Origin: Oscillospiraceae bacterium
GTDB taxonomy: Bacteria; Bacillota; Clostridia; Oscillospirales; CAG-272
Direction of reading: 5' to 3'
Length of the DNA: 40,170 bases
NCBI GenBank assembly: GCA_015064505.1
Contig: SVSB01000027.1
Location: forward strand, 1-40,170
Part shown: in pieces, positions 6,731 to 14,853 of the stretch
Layout: the number at the start of each line of letters is the position of its first letter
Numbering within the stretch: position 1 is the stretch's first letter
Translations under genes and position numbers: made by a program
The notes under the pieces: model-generated
Databases searched by the model: none
Told to the model about the DNA's origin: nothing
The model's input: the letters and a program-made list of their open reading frames with translations, nothing else

Positions 6731-6759
6731 ATTACAAATGCATCGGGCTATGCCCCTAT
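6731..6759. repeat. Second copy of the short repeat seen at 3-37
   Basis: Starts ATTACAAA and ends TGCCCCTAT like the copy at 3-37, but lacks its central AAAGCCC. It lies 64 bp to the right of DUF559 element copy 2. Confidence 0.45.
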
Positions 6760-6775
6760 CCCTATTATATCACAA

Positions 6776-6802
6776 AAACCGCAGATAATCAATCTGCGGT
6801 TT
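6776..6802 (-). terminator. Terminator of the dapA-dapB-lysA operon
   Basis: An 11-bp perfect stem (AAACCGCAGAT with ATCTGCGGTTT) with a 5-base loop, giving TTTTTGTG after the hairpin on the minus strand. It lies about 70 bp downstream of the lysA stop. Confidence 0.75.
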
Positions 6803-6870
6803 CTGTACTTGTGATTGTTCGTTAAGGACATCACGTAAAAATTCTCTGTCTTTTTTACTGCTGTTTTTCT

Positions 6871-8166
6871 TTACAGCTCGTTTCTTATAAGATCCTCAAG
6901 ACTTTCGCGTTTAACGGCAATATGCTCTCCGTTTGCAGTGAGGGTTATCATTGGAGGACGGGGGAGACGGTTATAGTTTGATGCCATTGCGTAATTATAA
7001 GCGCCCGTGGTGCAAACGGCAACCGTGTCTCCTCTCTCGGGCTCAGGCAGGGGCACGTTCTCCTGTATCATGTCGCCGCTTTCACAGCAACGTCCCGCAA
7101 CGGTGCAAACGAAGGTCTTTTCCTCGTTCATCTTGTTGGCTATCTCCACCGTATAGGGGCTTTGATAGAGGGCGTAGCGGGGGTTGTCCGCCATTCCGCC
7201 GTCAACGGAAAGGTAGTTTTTAAAGCCGGGTATCCTCTTGACGGCACCTGCGGAATAAAGAGTCATACCCGCGTCGGCAACTATGCTTCTGCCCGGCTCA
7301 AGTCTTATGGCGGGCAGGGGGAAGGAGAGAGCCTTCGCGGCGCTCTTTATATGGGCGGCAACCTCGGTAATATAGCCGTCAACGTCTATCTCGGGGTGGC
7401 TTTCAAGATATCTCACGCCGATACCGCCGCCCAGATTAAGCTCCGTAAGGGTGCATCCCATCTCCTTTTTTATCTCTGCCATAAAGCGGAGCATAATGTC
7501 TGCCGCGTCGCAGAATGGCTGTGTTTCAAATATCTGGGAGCCGATATGGCAGTGCAATCCCGCAAGAGCTACGTGCTTTTTTGAAAGAGCCAGAGAAACC
7601 AGCTCCATTGCCTGTCCCGTTTCAATAGCGGTTCCAAACTTGGAATCTATGCTTCCCGTGGAGATGGCCTTGTGGGTATGCGGGTCTATGCCGGGGGCAA
7701 CGCGGATAAGCACCTTTTGCACGGTGTTTCTCTCGGCAGCCTCTCTCTCTATGGCGCAAAGCTCCTCCTCGTTATCGCAAACGAAGCAGCCAACGCCCTT
7801 TTCAAAGGCAAAGCGCACGTCCTCGTCGGTCTTGTTATTACCGTGGAAGTATGCGTTCTCCATGGGAAATCCCGCAGACCAGGCGGTGAATATCTCTCCG
7901 CAGGATACCACGTCAATGCCCATCTTTTCCTCGCGCATAATGCGGTAAACGTCCTTCACGCAAAGGGCCTTGCCCGCGTAAAGGGGCAGGGAAGCTTCTC
8001 CCAGCTCGCGGGAGAGGGCGTTTTTATAAACGCGGCAGTTTTCTCTGACGCGCTCCTCGTCAAGCAGGTAAAGGGGAGTGCCGTACTTTGCCGCAAGCTC
8101 CACGGTATCCCGTCCCGCAAAGGTCAGGTGTCCCTTTTCGTTGATTCCTATATTCTTGCAGATCAT
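6871..8166 (-). CDS. lysA: Diaminopimelate decarboxylase
   Basis: PLP enzyme that decarboxylates meso-diaminopimelate to L-lysine, the last step of lysine synthesis; 431 residues, normal for the family. Motifs include PLYAGKAL with the PLP lysine at K66, HCHIGSQI, GGGIGVRY, the EPGRSIVA phosphate-binding segment, CESGDMI with the active-site Cys, and GAYNYAMASNYN. I start at the ATG at 8166, which overlaps the dapB stop (ATGA) and has AGGAAGAG upstream; a TTG two codons earlier is unlikely. It is the third gene of a riboswitch-controlled operon, so its expression should fall when lysine is abundant. Confidence 0.97.
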   Translation of the reverse strand: MICKNIGINEKGHLTFAGRDTVELAAKYGTPLYLLDEERVRENCRVYKNALSRELGEASLPLYAGKALCVKDVYRIMREEKMGIDVVSCGEIFTAWSAGFPMENAYFHGNNKTDEDVRFAFEKGVGCFVCDNEEELCAIEREAAERNTVQKVLIRVAPGIDPHTHKAISTGSIDSKFGTAIETGQAMELVSLALSKKHVALAGLHCHIGSQIFETQPFCDAADIMLRFMAEIKKEMGCTLTELNLGGGIGVRYLESHPEIDVDGYITEVAAHIKSAAKALSFPLPAIRLEPGRSIVADAGMTLYSAGAVKRIPGFKNYLSVDGGMADNPRYALYQSPYTVEIANKMNEEKTFVCTVAGRCCESGDMIQENVPLPEPERGDTVAVCTTGAYNYAMASNYNRLPRPPMITLTANGEHIAVKRESLEDLIRNEL

Positions 8167-8912
8167 TTGCAATCTCTTCCTATCATATCGCTAACGGTAT
8201 AAAAGCCCTTATCAAGGACGGAAATATACGCGGCGGCACAGAGCGCGCCCTCCGCAAAAAGCTCTCTGCCGTGGCTTTCGTGCTTCAGGGTAATGGTCTG
8301 GCTGCCCGTGTCGATGCGTACCTCGTGCTCTCCGATGACCTTTCCCGTGCGCAGGGAATGAATACCTATCTCCCCCTGCTTTCTCTTGCCGTTTTCGTGG
8401 CGTCCGATATTGAACTCGCCGCCTCTTGCGTCTTTCACGGTGTTTGCAAGCATCAGTGCGGTGCCGCTGGGCACGTCCACCTTCTGATTGTGGTGCACCT
8501 CAACTATCTCCACGTCCGCCTCGGGAAATACCTCCACGGTGCGGCGCACAAGCTCCATAAGGAGCGCAATACCGATGCTCATATTGCCCGACATAAAAAC
8601 GGGTATTTTTTCGGATGCCGCAAGGGCAAGCGCCTTTTCCTCCTCCGTGTGACCCGTTGTGGCAATAACCAGAGGGATATTTTTACTTACTGCGTATTCC
8701 GTGAGCGCCTTTATTGCCGTGTGATGGGAAAAGTCGATAATGACGTCGGCGTTTTCCCGTACCTCGGAAATATCCCTGTAGCATGGGTAATTGCCCGAGG
8801 GCATATTGATATCAACTGCGGCGGCAACGGTTGCGCCGTTAAAGCCGCTTTCTATGGAGGCAATGAGCTTTTCGCCCATTTTTCCGCCTGCTCCGCATAC
8901 GATTACGTTCAT
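8163..8912 (-). CDS. dapB: 4-hydroxy-tetrahydrodipicolinate reductase
   Basis: NAD(P)H-dependent reductase of the diaminopimelate pathway, converting the DapA product to tetrahydrodipicolinate. 249 residues, complete. The dinucleotide-binding GAGGKMG is at residues 7-13. The catalytic and substrate segment is VHHNQKVDVPSGTA, with His140-His141, Lys144 and the SGTA loop intact; the late GRHENGKR and SLRTGKVIGEH segments are also typical. It sits 45 bp after dapA and overlaps lysA by 4 bp. The dapA-dapB spacer contains a tandem heptamer (8926-8953), and the SD before this ATG is weak (CGGAACTG). Confidence 0.96.
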   Translation of the reverse strand: MNVIVCGAGGKMGEKLIASIESGFNGATVAAAVDINMPSGNYPCYRDISEVRENADVIIDFSHHTAIKALTEYAVSKNIPLVIATTGHTEEEKALALAASEKIPVFMSGNMSIGIALLMELVRRTVEVFPEADVEIVEVHHNQKVDVPSGTALMLANTVKDARGGEFNIGRHENGKRKQGEIGIHSLRTGKVIGEHEVRIDTGSQTITLKHESHGRELFAEGALCAAAYISVLDKGFYTVSDMIGRDCK

Positions 8913-8925
8913 ATCAGTTCCGTTT

Positions 8926-8953
8926 CTATTATCTATTATCTATTATCTATTAT
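8926..8953. repeat. Tandem heptamer CTATTAT x4 in the dapA-dapB spacer
   Basis: Four perfect head-to-tail copies of CTATTAT. On the coding (minus) strand it reads ATAATAG x4, close to the dapB SD. Slippage could change the dapA-dapB spacing. Confidence 0.85.
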
Positions 8954-8957
8954 CTTC

Positions 8958-9842
8958 TTAAATAATCCCATGTCCCTTCATAAGGGAGATAAGCTTTGCC
9001 TCGTTTGCCTCCTCCATGGGGGTAAGGGGCAGACGGAGATAATTCTCGCAAAAGCCCATTGCCGCCATTGCCGCCTTAACGGGAATGGGGTTTACCTCGC
9101 AGAAGAGGGTATTTATAAGATCAAGATATTCAAGCTGCATCTTGCGGCTCTTTATTACGTCGCCGCGCAGAAAGCTCTTGCAGATCTCGGAGGTCTCGGC
9201 GGGGATAAGGTTGGAAAGGACGGAGATAACGCCCTTGCCTCCAAGGGAAAGCACGGGAACGATCTGATCGTCGTTGCCGCTGTAGATATCAAGCTTGTCG
9301 CCCACCAGCTTCACGGTCTCCGCTATCTTGGAGATATCGCCGTTTGCCTCCTTTATGGCAACGATATTGGGGTGATCCGCAAGGGCGGCGTAGGTAGAGG
9401 GTGCAATGGCACAGCCCGTGCGGGAGGGCACGTTATAAAGGATCATTGGCAGGGGAGCGGCGTCTGCAATGGTCTCAAACATCTTGATAAGACCCTTTTG
9501 AGTGGCCTTGTTGTAATATGGGGTAACAACGAGGGAAGCGTCGGCTCCAACGTCGTAAGCAAATTTGGTAAGATCAACGGCATAAGCGGTGTCGTTAGAG
9601 CCGGTACCCGCAATTATGGGAACTCTTTTATTTGCACGCTTAACGGCGTACTCAATGGCGGCGCGGTGCTCCTCGTCCGTAAGGGTAGAGCCCTCGCCCG
9701 TTGTACCGCAGATAACGAGAGCGTCAATGCCGCAATCTATCTGCCAGTCAATAAGCCTGCCTAAGGCGTTATAGTCCACTCCCTGCTCGGTAAGGGGGGT
9801 AATCAGAGCCGTTGCGGCTCCCTCAAAGATAGTCTTCTTCAT
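8958..9842 (-). CDS. dapA: 4-hydroxy-tetrahydrodipicolinate synthase
   Basis: Schiff-base aldolase that condenses pyruvate with aspartate semialdehyde, the first committed step of the diaminopimelate/lysine branch. 294 residues from the ATG at 9842, which has AAAGGA upstream; a TTG at 9863 would add seven non-conserved residues. Visible are GTTGE at 46-50, TPYYNK at 107-112, the proton-relay Tyr136 in LYNVP and the Schiff-base Lys164 in VAIKEANGD. First gene of dapA-dapB-lysA and preceded by a lysine riboswitch plus terminator, so it is regulated by transcription attenuation. Confidence 0.97.
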   Translation of the reverse strand: MKKTIFEGAATALITPLTEQGVDYNALGRLIDWQIDCGIDALVICGTTGEGSTLTDEEHRAAIEYAVKRANKRVPIIAGTGSNDTAYAVDLTKFAYDVGADASLVVTPYYNKATQKGLIKMFETIADAAPLPMILYNVPSRTGCAIAPSTYAALADHPNIVAIKEANGDISKIAETVKLVGDKLDIYSGNDDQIVPVLSLGGKGVISVLSNLIPAETSEICKSFLRGDVIKSRKMQLEYLDLINTLFCEVNPIPVKAAMAAMGFCENYLRLPLTPMEEANEAKLISLMKGHGII

Positions 9843-9865
9843 TTTTATTTCCTTTCTAAACAAAC

Positions 9866-9889
9866 AGACCGATCCTTGCGGATCGGTCT
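9866..9889 (-). terminator. Riboswitch-controlled terminator before dapA
   Basis: A 10-bp perfect stem AGACCGATCC / GGATCGGTCT. On the minus strand the loop is GCAA, followed by GTTTGTTT. It lies between the lysine aptamer and the dapA SD, as expected for the expression platform. The U-tract is short and interrupted. Confidence 0.75.
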
Positions 9890-9921
9890 ATCAAAAAGCA
9901 TAGCAAATTATGGCTATAGCC

Positions 9922-10107
9922 ACAGAAAATATTGATAGTACTCCGCAAAAAGATGCGACAGTCCGTGGGATATTATCCCCCGTCCCGGATACAGCCGTGC
10001 GCCTTGGCTGCCCTCGGCGCGATCCCCTTTCACTGCGGCAACGCCCTGCGAAGGCTTACACCGCACCTAATCTTGTCACGCGCGACCTCTATTCTAATTT
10101 TCAGTAT
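9922..10107 (-). promoter_or_regulatory. Lysine riboswitch (L-box) aptamer
   Basis: On the minus strand this shows the L-box core in order: TAGAGGTCGCG, GACAAGATTAGG, CAGTGAAAGGGGA, CGCGCCGAGG, CACGGCTGT and GGACTGTCGCATC. A closing P1 stem can form between ACTGAAAAT near the 5' end (about 10107) and ATTTTCTGT near 9922, with one mismatch. The location, upstream of dapA and followed by a terminator hairpin, matches known lysine riboswitches. Lysine binding should favour termination. The AAGATTAGG segment departs slightly from the usual AAGAGUAG form. Confidence 0.85.
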
Positions 10108-10140
10108 GCAGGAAATCCAGCGGCATCCTGCATTTATGTC

Positions 10141-10169
10141 ATTATAACAGCAAAGCACAGCTTTGTCAA
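10141..10169 (-). promoter_or_regulatory. Promoter of the lysine operon
   Basis: On the minus strand TTGACA (10164-10169), 17-base spacer, TATAAT (10141-10146): a full-consensus promoter. Transcription would start near 10134, about 27 bases before the aptamer. Confidence 0.85.
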
Positions 10170-10188
10170 TATATTTGGTAAAAAACCT

Positions 10189-11340
10189 TTATTCGTCGGT
10201 ATTTTCTTCCCACTTGCCTTCGTAGGTGGTATAAAACTCGGTGCCGTTGACGTATTTATGGCAGGAACGGCCGCCCGTAACGCCGTCAACGGAAATGGTA
10301 CCCGTTTCAGGCTCGTTATATTCGTTCATAATGCAGGCAAAGTGGAAGGTTCCGTCGGAGTCGATGGCGGTGACGATGTCATCAATGTTGCCTCCCGTTG
10401 CGTGGCCAACTTCGATCGCAACGATATTGGTCCAGCCTTCAACGATGCTCTTCATCTTTTCGGCGTAGTCGCCCGTCATCTTCACCTTGCCGTCCTCGGT
10501 AAGGCCAACGATGATACCGTCGGACATTGCAAGATCCGCAAGCTTGCCCCAGGAGAGGATATCGTTTGCGTAGGTGCCGGTTGCAACGGGGGTGCCGTCG
10601 CCTTTCACGCCAGCAACGGTAAGGGACTGTACTCCGCCGCCCATAACCTTCATCTTCTTTGCGATATCAACTATGCAAAGATCCTCAAAGCTTGTGTAAT
10701 CAAGCTGGCTGTATTCTTCACTTGTCCAGTAAGCAAAGAATTTGCCCTCGGTATTAAGCGCGATGAAGTCGTGCTTATCAACCTCAATAAAGGCGATATC
10801 GCCCGTAAGCTTATCCTCGGAGGGGTAATTCTTGAACATATAGTTCAGTGCGTTATCCTGAAGATGCTGATAGCTGTCTACCCTTCTCAACTCGTTGTTT
10901 ATAACGCAGAAGCCTTCAACGTTTACGTTGGTGGTGCAGTACGCCATCATGCTGACGTTTTCCGCAATCTTGGCGTCACGGCAATAAAGCTCGCCTGACT
11001 CCGTAAGCGCGAAGGAAGAAAGACCCGCACCTGCAATAAGCTGCTTAACGCCCGTAAGCTTTGAATATTCTCCCGCATATTTCTTCTCGGAATCTCCGCC
11101 GAGAGTGAGAACGGTGCCGTCTTCTACGAAGAAGTAGTTTGCCTGAGTCAGATGCTTGTTTTTTTCCATTGCCGCCTTGATGGCATCGGAGATCTCAACG
11201 GTGCTTACCTTGTCGTTCTTGTCGTTTTTGTTATCCACACCGCCCACGTTGTCGCCATTTGTGGAGGATCCGCAAGCCGCAAGTGCAAATACGGTAAGTA
11301 TCGCAAGCACAATAGCAATAAGTCTGTTAAAAAGCTTCAT
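10189..11340 (-). CDS. Secreted lipoprotein, possibly RCC1-like beta-propeller
   Basis: A 383-residue lipoprotein of unknown function. I start at the ATG at 11340 (AAGGAA about 10 bases upstream). The signal peptide ends with the lipobox FALAAC (Cys about residue 23) and is followed by a Ser/Gly/Asn/Lys/Asp-rich linker. The rest has weak repeats of about 50 residues of the form VVEDGTVLTLGG, SSFALTESGELY, IALNTEGKFFAYW, IIVGLTEDGKVKMTG and VTAIDSDGTFHFA, which resemble RCC1 propeller blades (alternating A-L/G-L-x-x-D/E-G). The match is by eye and degenerate. It is monocistronic, with its own consensus promoter. No anchoring motif other than the lipid is seen. Confidence 0.7.
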   Translation of the reverse strand: MKLFNRLIAIVLAILTVFALAACGSSTNGDNVGGVDNKNDKNDKVSTVEISDAIKAAMEKNKHLTQANYFFVEDGTVLTLGGDSEKKYAGEYSKLTGVKQLIAGAGLSSFALTESGELYCRDAKIAENVSMMAYCTTNVNVEGFCVINNELRRVDSYQHLQDNALNYMFKNYPSEDKLTGDIAFIEVDKHDFIALNTEGKFFAYWTSEEYSQLDYTSFEDLCIVDIAKKMKVMGGGVQSLTVAGVKGDGTPVATGTYANDILSWGKLADLAMSDGIIVGLTEDGKVKMTGDYAEKMKSIVEGWTNIVAIEVGHATGGNIDDIVTAIDSDGTFHFACIMNEYNEPETGTISVDGVTGGRSCHKYVNGTEFYTTYEGKWEENTDE

Positions 11341-11372
11341 AAAAAAGTTCCTTTCAAAAAGAATACCCAAAT

Positions 11373-11401
11373 ATTATACTCTCGCCCGTGGGATTTGTCA
11401 A
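11373..11401 (-). promoter_or_regulatory. Promoter of the RCC1-like lipoprotein gene
   Basis: Minus-strand TTGACA (11396-11401), 17-base spacer, TATAAT (11373-11378). A 16-base stretch around its -35 box, TGGGATTTGTCAATAA on the plus strand, is identical to the -35 region of the zur promoter at 3368-3383. Confidence 0.85.
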
Positions 11402-11408
11402 TAAATAA

Positions 11409-11463
11409 GGACTGTAAAATTGCGTGTTATTCGTTAAGAATAACACGCAATTTTTGCAGTCCT
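11409..11463 (-). terminator. Terminator downstream of fakA
   Basis: A perfect 17-bp stem (11416-11432 with 11438-11454, core AATTGCGTGTTATTC) with a 5-base loop, extended by an outer AGGACTG/CAGTCCT pair. It sits about 10 bp past the fakA stop and just upstream of the next gene's promoter. The T-run is short on both strands. Confidence 0.75.
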
Positions 11464-11472
11464 GTTTGTTAT

Positions 11473-13182
11473 TTATTCCGCAACGAAGATGTAGGGGTAA
11501 ATGTCCTGACCTGCGGGGATGAAGTATATCTCCGCATCGGGTCTTGCCTCGGCGAGGATCTCCGTCAGCGCCATCTGCTCCATCTCGTCCGCTTCCTTGC
11601 CGCAGAAGACGGTAAGCATATATCTGCCCTCAAGCATAAGGCTTGCAAGCACGTGCGCCGCCTCCAGACGGTTCTGGGAGGAGACCACCACTTCCTTTTC
11701 GATGATTCCGATGGTGTCGCCGTTCTTGATGTGAACGCCGTTAAGATCCGCATCGCGGATGGAGGGGGAAACGTAGCCGGAGATAATGCTCTGCATTGCC
11801 TCCTTCATACCCTGCTCGATCATTGCCGCATCCTCGCAGCTGAAGTCGGCGGTGGAGAGGGCAACGTAGCCCATTCCGATGTTTTTGCTTGCCAGCACGT
11901 GCACTGCGGCGTCCTTGTAGATATCTGCCGCCTGCTGTGCCGCCATCAGCACGTTTCCGTTATTGGGGAAAACGAAGATATGCTCCGCGTAGATGCGGGA
12001 GAACGCGTCAAGAAATTCGTTTGTGGAGGGGTTATGAGTCTGTCCGCCGTAGATTATCTCGTCGGCACCAAGCTCGCGGTAAAGATCCTCAACGCCCTCT
12101 CCGTTGCATACTGCAACCACGGCGTATTTTTTCTTTTCCTTGGGCTTGGGGGGAGTTGCGGGCTCTGCCTGCTTCTCGCCGTTTTCAAGATCCGTGTGCT
12201 GAACGGACATATTTTCTATCTTAACGGTAAGAAATTCTCCGTATTTTCTGCAATGCTCCAGCACCTTTTCGGGGGTGAGGGTATGCACGTGCAGCTTAAC
12301 TATGCTCTCGGTTTTGAAAGCCACCACGGAATCACCGATGGCGGAAAGAAAAACCTTCAGGGCGTCAACGTCGAATTTTTCGGGATCGCATTTTTTGTTC
12401 TGCAGCTGCAAAAGCGCCTCGGTGCAATAGCCGTAGGTCATTTCGCTGTCCGCGTTAAAGGAGGTGTTAAGCACGGTGGAGGCCTTGGGAGCGGGTGCGT
12501 CGCCGCCCTCTATCTCCTCGCCGTTAAGCACGCGGTTAAAGCCGTCGATAATGTAGAAAAGTCCCGCTCCGCCGCTGTCAACCACGCCCGCTTCTTTAAG
12601 GGTGGAGAGCAGCTCGGGGGTGCGCTCCAGGGAGTCGTGCATCTCTCTTGCAAGATCCGCAAAATAGCTGCGGATGGTGCTTGCCTCGTTTATGCGGGAG
12701 TTTGCGTATTCAACTGCCTCTCTGGCAACGGTAAGAATGGTTCCTTCGGTAGGAGTCATAACGGAGCCGTAAGCCTGCTCAACGCCCTTCTCAAGGGCTT
12801 TTCCGAGAGCTTGAGGGTCTGCCTTTTCCACTCCGTCAAGACCCTTGTAGGTGCCTGCAAAGAACTGGGAGAGGATAACTCCGCTGTTGCCGCGTGCGCC
12901 CAGAAGCATTCCGTGACTCAGAACCTTCATAACCTCGGCAATATCGTCGGTTTCCAGAGTTTCCAGAGCCGCGATACCGCTTTCGATGGTCATTCTCATA
13001 TTGTCGCCGGTGTCGCCGTCGGGAACGGGGAACACGTTAAGGTTGTTTACCTTTTCCGCATTTCTGCGCAGAAGCGCCGCGCCGCCCGCCGCCATCTTGG
13101 AAAGGAGCATACCGCCAAGGTATTTAAGACCCTTTGCGTCCTCGCCCTTCTTTTTCTTCTTGCTCTTATCGCTTTTGAACAT
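11473..13182 (-). CDS. fakA: Fatty acid kinase ATP-binding subunit FakA (YloV/DAK2 family)
   Basis: A 569-residue homologue of YloV/FakA, the ATP-binding subunit that phosphorylates fatty acids presented by FakB so that exogenous fatty acids can enter phospholipid synthesis. The N-terminal DAK2 (DhaL-like) domain carries NNLNVFPVPDGDTGDNM (about 46-62), whose aspartates bind ATP-Mg, and GARGNSGVILSQFFAG. The middle has CTEALLQL and VKLHVHTLTPEKV, and the C-terminal DegV-like half has GGQTHNPST and FVFPNNGNVLMAAQQAA. A Lys-rich tail (KSKKKKKGED) opens the protein. It lies 17 bp after a DegV-family gene, and this pairing strongly supports the FakA call over a dihydroxyacetone kinase. Confidence 0.9.
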   Translation of the reverse strand: MFKSDKSKKKKKGEDAKGLKYLGGMLLSKMAAGGAALLRRNAEKVNNLNVFPVPDGDTGDNMRMTIESGIAALETLETDDIAEVMKVLSHGMLLGARGNSGVILSQFFAGTYKGLDGVEKADPQALGKALEKGVEQAYGSVMTPTEGTILTVAREAVEYANSRINEASTIRSYFADLAREMHDSLERTPELLSTLKEAGVVDSGGAGLFYIIDGFNRVLNGEEIEGGDAPAPKASTVLNTSFNADSEMTYGYCTEALLQLQNKKCDPEKFDVDALKVFLSAIGDSVVAFKTESIVKLHVHTLTPEKVLEHCRKYGEFLTVKIENMSVQHTDLENGEKQAEPATPPKPKEKKKYAVVAVCNGEGVEDLYRELGADEIIYGGQTHNPSTNEFLDAFSRIYAEHIFVFPNNGNVLMAAQQAADIYKDAAVHVLASKNIGMGYVALSTADFSCEDAAMIEQGMKEAMQSIISGYVSPSIRDADLNGVHIKNGDTIGIIEKEVVVSSQNRLEAAHVLASLMLEGRYMLTVFCGKEADEMEQMALTEILAEARPDAEIYFIPAGQDIYPYIFVAE

Positions 13183-13199
13183 AAAAAGTAGTTCTCCTT

Positions 13200-14066
13200 T
13201 TATCTTTCCCTGCCAACAAAGAACAGTGCAAGGGTGCCGGGACCTGAATGGGCGCCGATAACGGGTCCAACGTCCGTGATTATCTCGGTCTTAACGCCGT
13301 GCTTATCCTCAATCATCTTGGCAAGCAGCTTTGCATCCGCCTCGCAATCGCCGTGGCTGATGAAGATCCTGCCCTTATCGGGGGTAACGGCAAGCTCCGT
13401 ATATTTATCGGCAAGAGCGGCAACGGCAGTTCTTCTGCCGCGCACCTTATTAACGTTAACCAGATGACCTTCGTTATCCATGTGCATAACGGGCTTGATG
13501 CCCATGGCGTTGCCGAAGAACGCAGCCGTGGGGCTGATTCTTCCGCCGCGCTTAAGATATACCAGATCGTCAACGGTGAACCAATGGCAGTTGCCGAGAA
13601 CAAGACTCTCCGCGTAATCTGCGCATTCCTCAAGGCTTGCGCCCTCCTCCTTCTTATCAAGAACGGCGCGGAGCATCAGTCCGTAGCCTGCGGAGGCGGA
13701 AAGAGTGTCAACTATAAGTATTTTGCATTCGGGATGAGCCTCGCATACCTCCTTTGCGGCAATGCGCGCGCTGTTCACCGTGGTGCTGAGTCCTGAAGAA
13801 AAACCGAGGTAAAGAATATCCTTGTTTTCAAGGGCAAGCTTCTCAAAGCCCTCGCGGAACATCTCGCTGTTAACGGCGGCAGTCTTTGCAACGCCGCCCT
13901 TGCGCATCCTGTCGTAGAACTCGGTGCTTACCATATCGCCGTTGGCGTACTCCTTATCCTCGCCGTCAAAGCGGAAGGTAAGAGAGCTGTAGGGTACGCC
14001 CCATTTTGCAAGTATCTCGGGACTCATATCGCAAGCGGAGTCCGCGTATATAACGAATTCTCTCAT
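13200..14066 (-). CDS. fakB: Fatty acid-binding subunit FakB (DegV family)
   Basis: A 288-residue DegV-family protein, the carrier that binds a fatty acid and presents it to FakA. Visible family features are YADSACDMSPE near the start, the FSSGLSTTVNSA segment that holds the carboxylate of the lipid, VDTLSASAGYG, VDDLVYLKRGGRIS, GIKPVMHMDNEG and the late GPVIGAHSGPGTLALFF. Length and motifs are complete. SD AAGGAGC precedes the ATG. First gene of a fakB-fakA operon. Acyl-chain preference cannot be read by eye. Confidence 0.9.
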   Translation of the reverse strand: MREFVIYADSACDMSPEILAKWGVPYSSLTFRFDGEDKEYANGDMVSTEFYDRMRKGGVAKTAAVNSEMFREGFEKLALENKDILYLGFSSGLSTTVNSARIAAKEVCEAHPECKILIVDTLSASAGYGLMLRAVLDKKEEGASLEECADYAESLVLGNCHWFTVDDLVYLKRGGRISPTAAFFGNAMGIKPVMHMDNEGHLVNVNKVRGRRTAVAALADKYTELAVTPDKGRIFISHGDCEADAKLLAKMIEDKHGVKTEIITDVGPVIGAHSGPGTLALFFVGRER

Positions 14067-14108
14067 AATAGCTCCTTAAAGGCATTATCAACCAAATTAA
14101 CTTGTATT

Positions 14109-14137
14109 AGTATACTATATAAATGTTCACTTGTCAA
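14109..14137 (-). promoter_or_regulatory. Promoter of the fakB-fakA operon
   Basis: Minus-strand TTGACA (14132-14137), 17-base spacer, TATACT (14109-14114). No FapR-like operator was recognised around it. Confidence 0.8.
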
Positions 14138-14194
14138 CATTATAAACGATTTTAAGAATAACGTTGGCGGCAATAAACGGGAATGAAGGGAAGA

Positions 14195-14812
14195 TCACGC
14201 CTCAAGCTCACGCTTCAGGCGGTCAACGTCCTCCCCGTCGGGGGAAAGAGTGCTGTAGCGCATTTTGCAGTACATATCCATTATCTCCGACTCCGCTCCC
14301 TCCGTTGGGATGCGCTTGTTTATATTATGCGGAGTTTCAAAGGCGTATATCTTTTCGCCCTTTTTCAGCTTTTTCATTATCACGGCGCGGTAGAGATAGC
14401 CAAGGCGCTGTTTTTCGTTTTTCAGATTTTTCCACTTGGGTGGCTTTTTCTTTTTCGTGCTTTCCTTTTCACTTCGGAAGTTGAATATAATGCTGGAGCG
14501 ACCGCCGAGACGGTCCTCGTTTCCAAAGCCCAGCTTTTCCAGTGCGCGGAAAAGGCGTGCGCCGTATTTTGAGTATATTCTTTTGGCGGCGGCTGAAATC
14601 TTATCCCGCCATTTGTTGCGCCACAGAAAGATAAAGAGCTTGTAAGCGGGAATGGCGCAGGCGGCGGCAAGCAACAGAAAAACGGGGAAAAGTATGCGGT
14701 GGCGCATATAAAGCGCCGCATACCAATAGAAAATTATCGCATCGCAGAAAAGCAGAAACAGTATCGCCGTTCCCGCGTGAGAAAGGAGAAGCTTATTCAG
14801 TTTTCGTTTCAT
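14195..14812 (-). CDS. Membrane protein with DUF4129-like C-terminus
   Basis: A 205-residue protein with two membrane helices near the N-terminus (about 12-35 and 40-65), then a strongly basic cytoplasmic part (STKKKKPPKWKN). The last ~65 residues, LGYLYRAVIMKKLKKGEKIYAFETPHNINKR up to DMYCKMRYS, resemble the DUF4129 domain found at the C-terminus of bacterial transglutaminase-like proteins. It is the third gene of moxR-DUF58-this gene, 41 bp after the DUF58 gene. In the second such operon (29434-33365) this position is held by a transglutaminase, so this may be a stand-alone form lacking the enzyme part. No terminator is seen before fakB. Confidence 0.65.
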   Translation of the reverse strand: MKRKLNKLLLSHAGTAILFLLFCDAIIFYWYAALYMRHRILFPVFLLLAAACAIPAYKLFIFLWRNKWRDKISAAAKRIYSKYGARLFRALEKLGFGNEDRLGGRSSIIFNFRSEKESTKKKKPPKWKNLKNEKQRLGYLYRAVIMKKLKKGEKIYAFETPHNINKRIPTEGAESEIMDMYCKMRYSTLSPDGEDVDRLKRELEA

Positions 14813-14853
14813 AGTCTGCTCCTTTCGGATGAGAATCCTATCCTCTTTATTTT

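Noticed and set aside
8271-9764. Long plus-strand frame of 497 codons opposite dapB and dapA
   Set aside because: Antisense to two certain genes; low-complexity composition and no recognisable domain.
9910-10998. 362-codon plus-strand frame over the riboswitch
   Set aside because: Covers the lysine aptamer, the lysine-operon promoter and part of the lipoprotein gene on the other strand.
11152-13191. 679-codon plus-strand frame opposite fakA
   Set aside because: Antisense shadow of a conserved gene, with His/Val/Gly-rich content typical of the complement of GC-biased codons.
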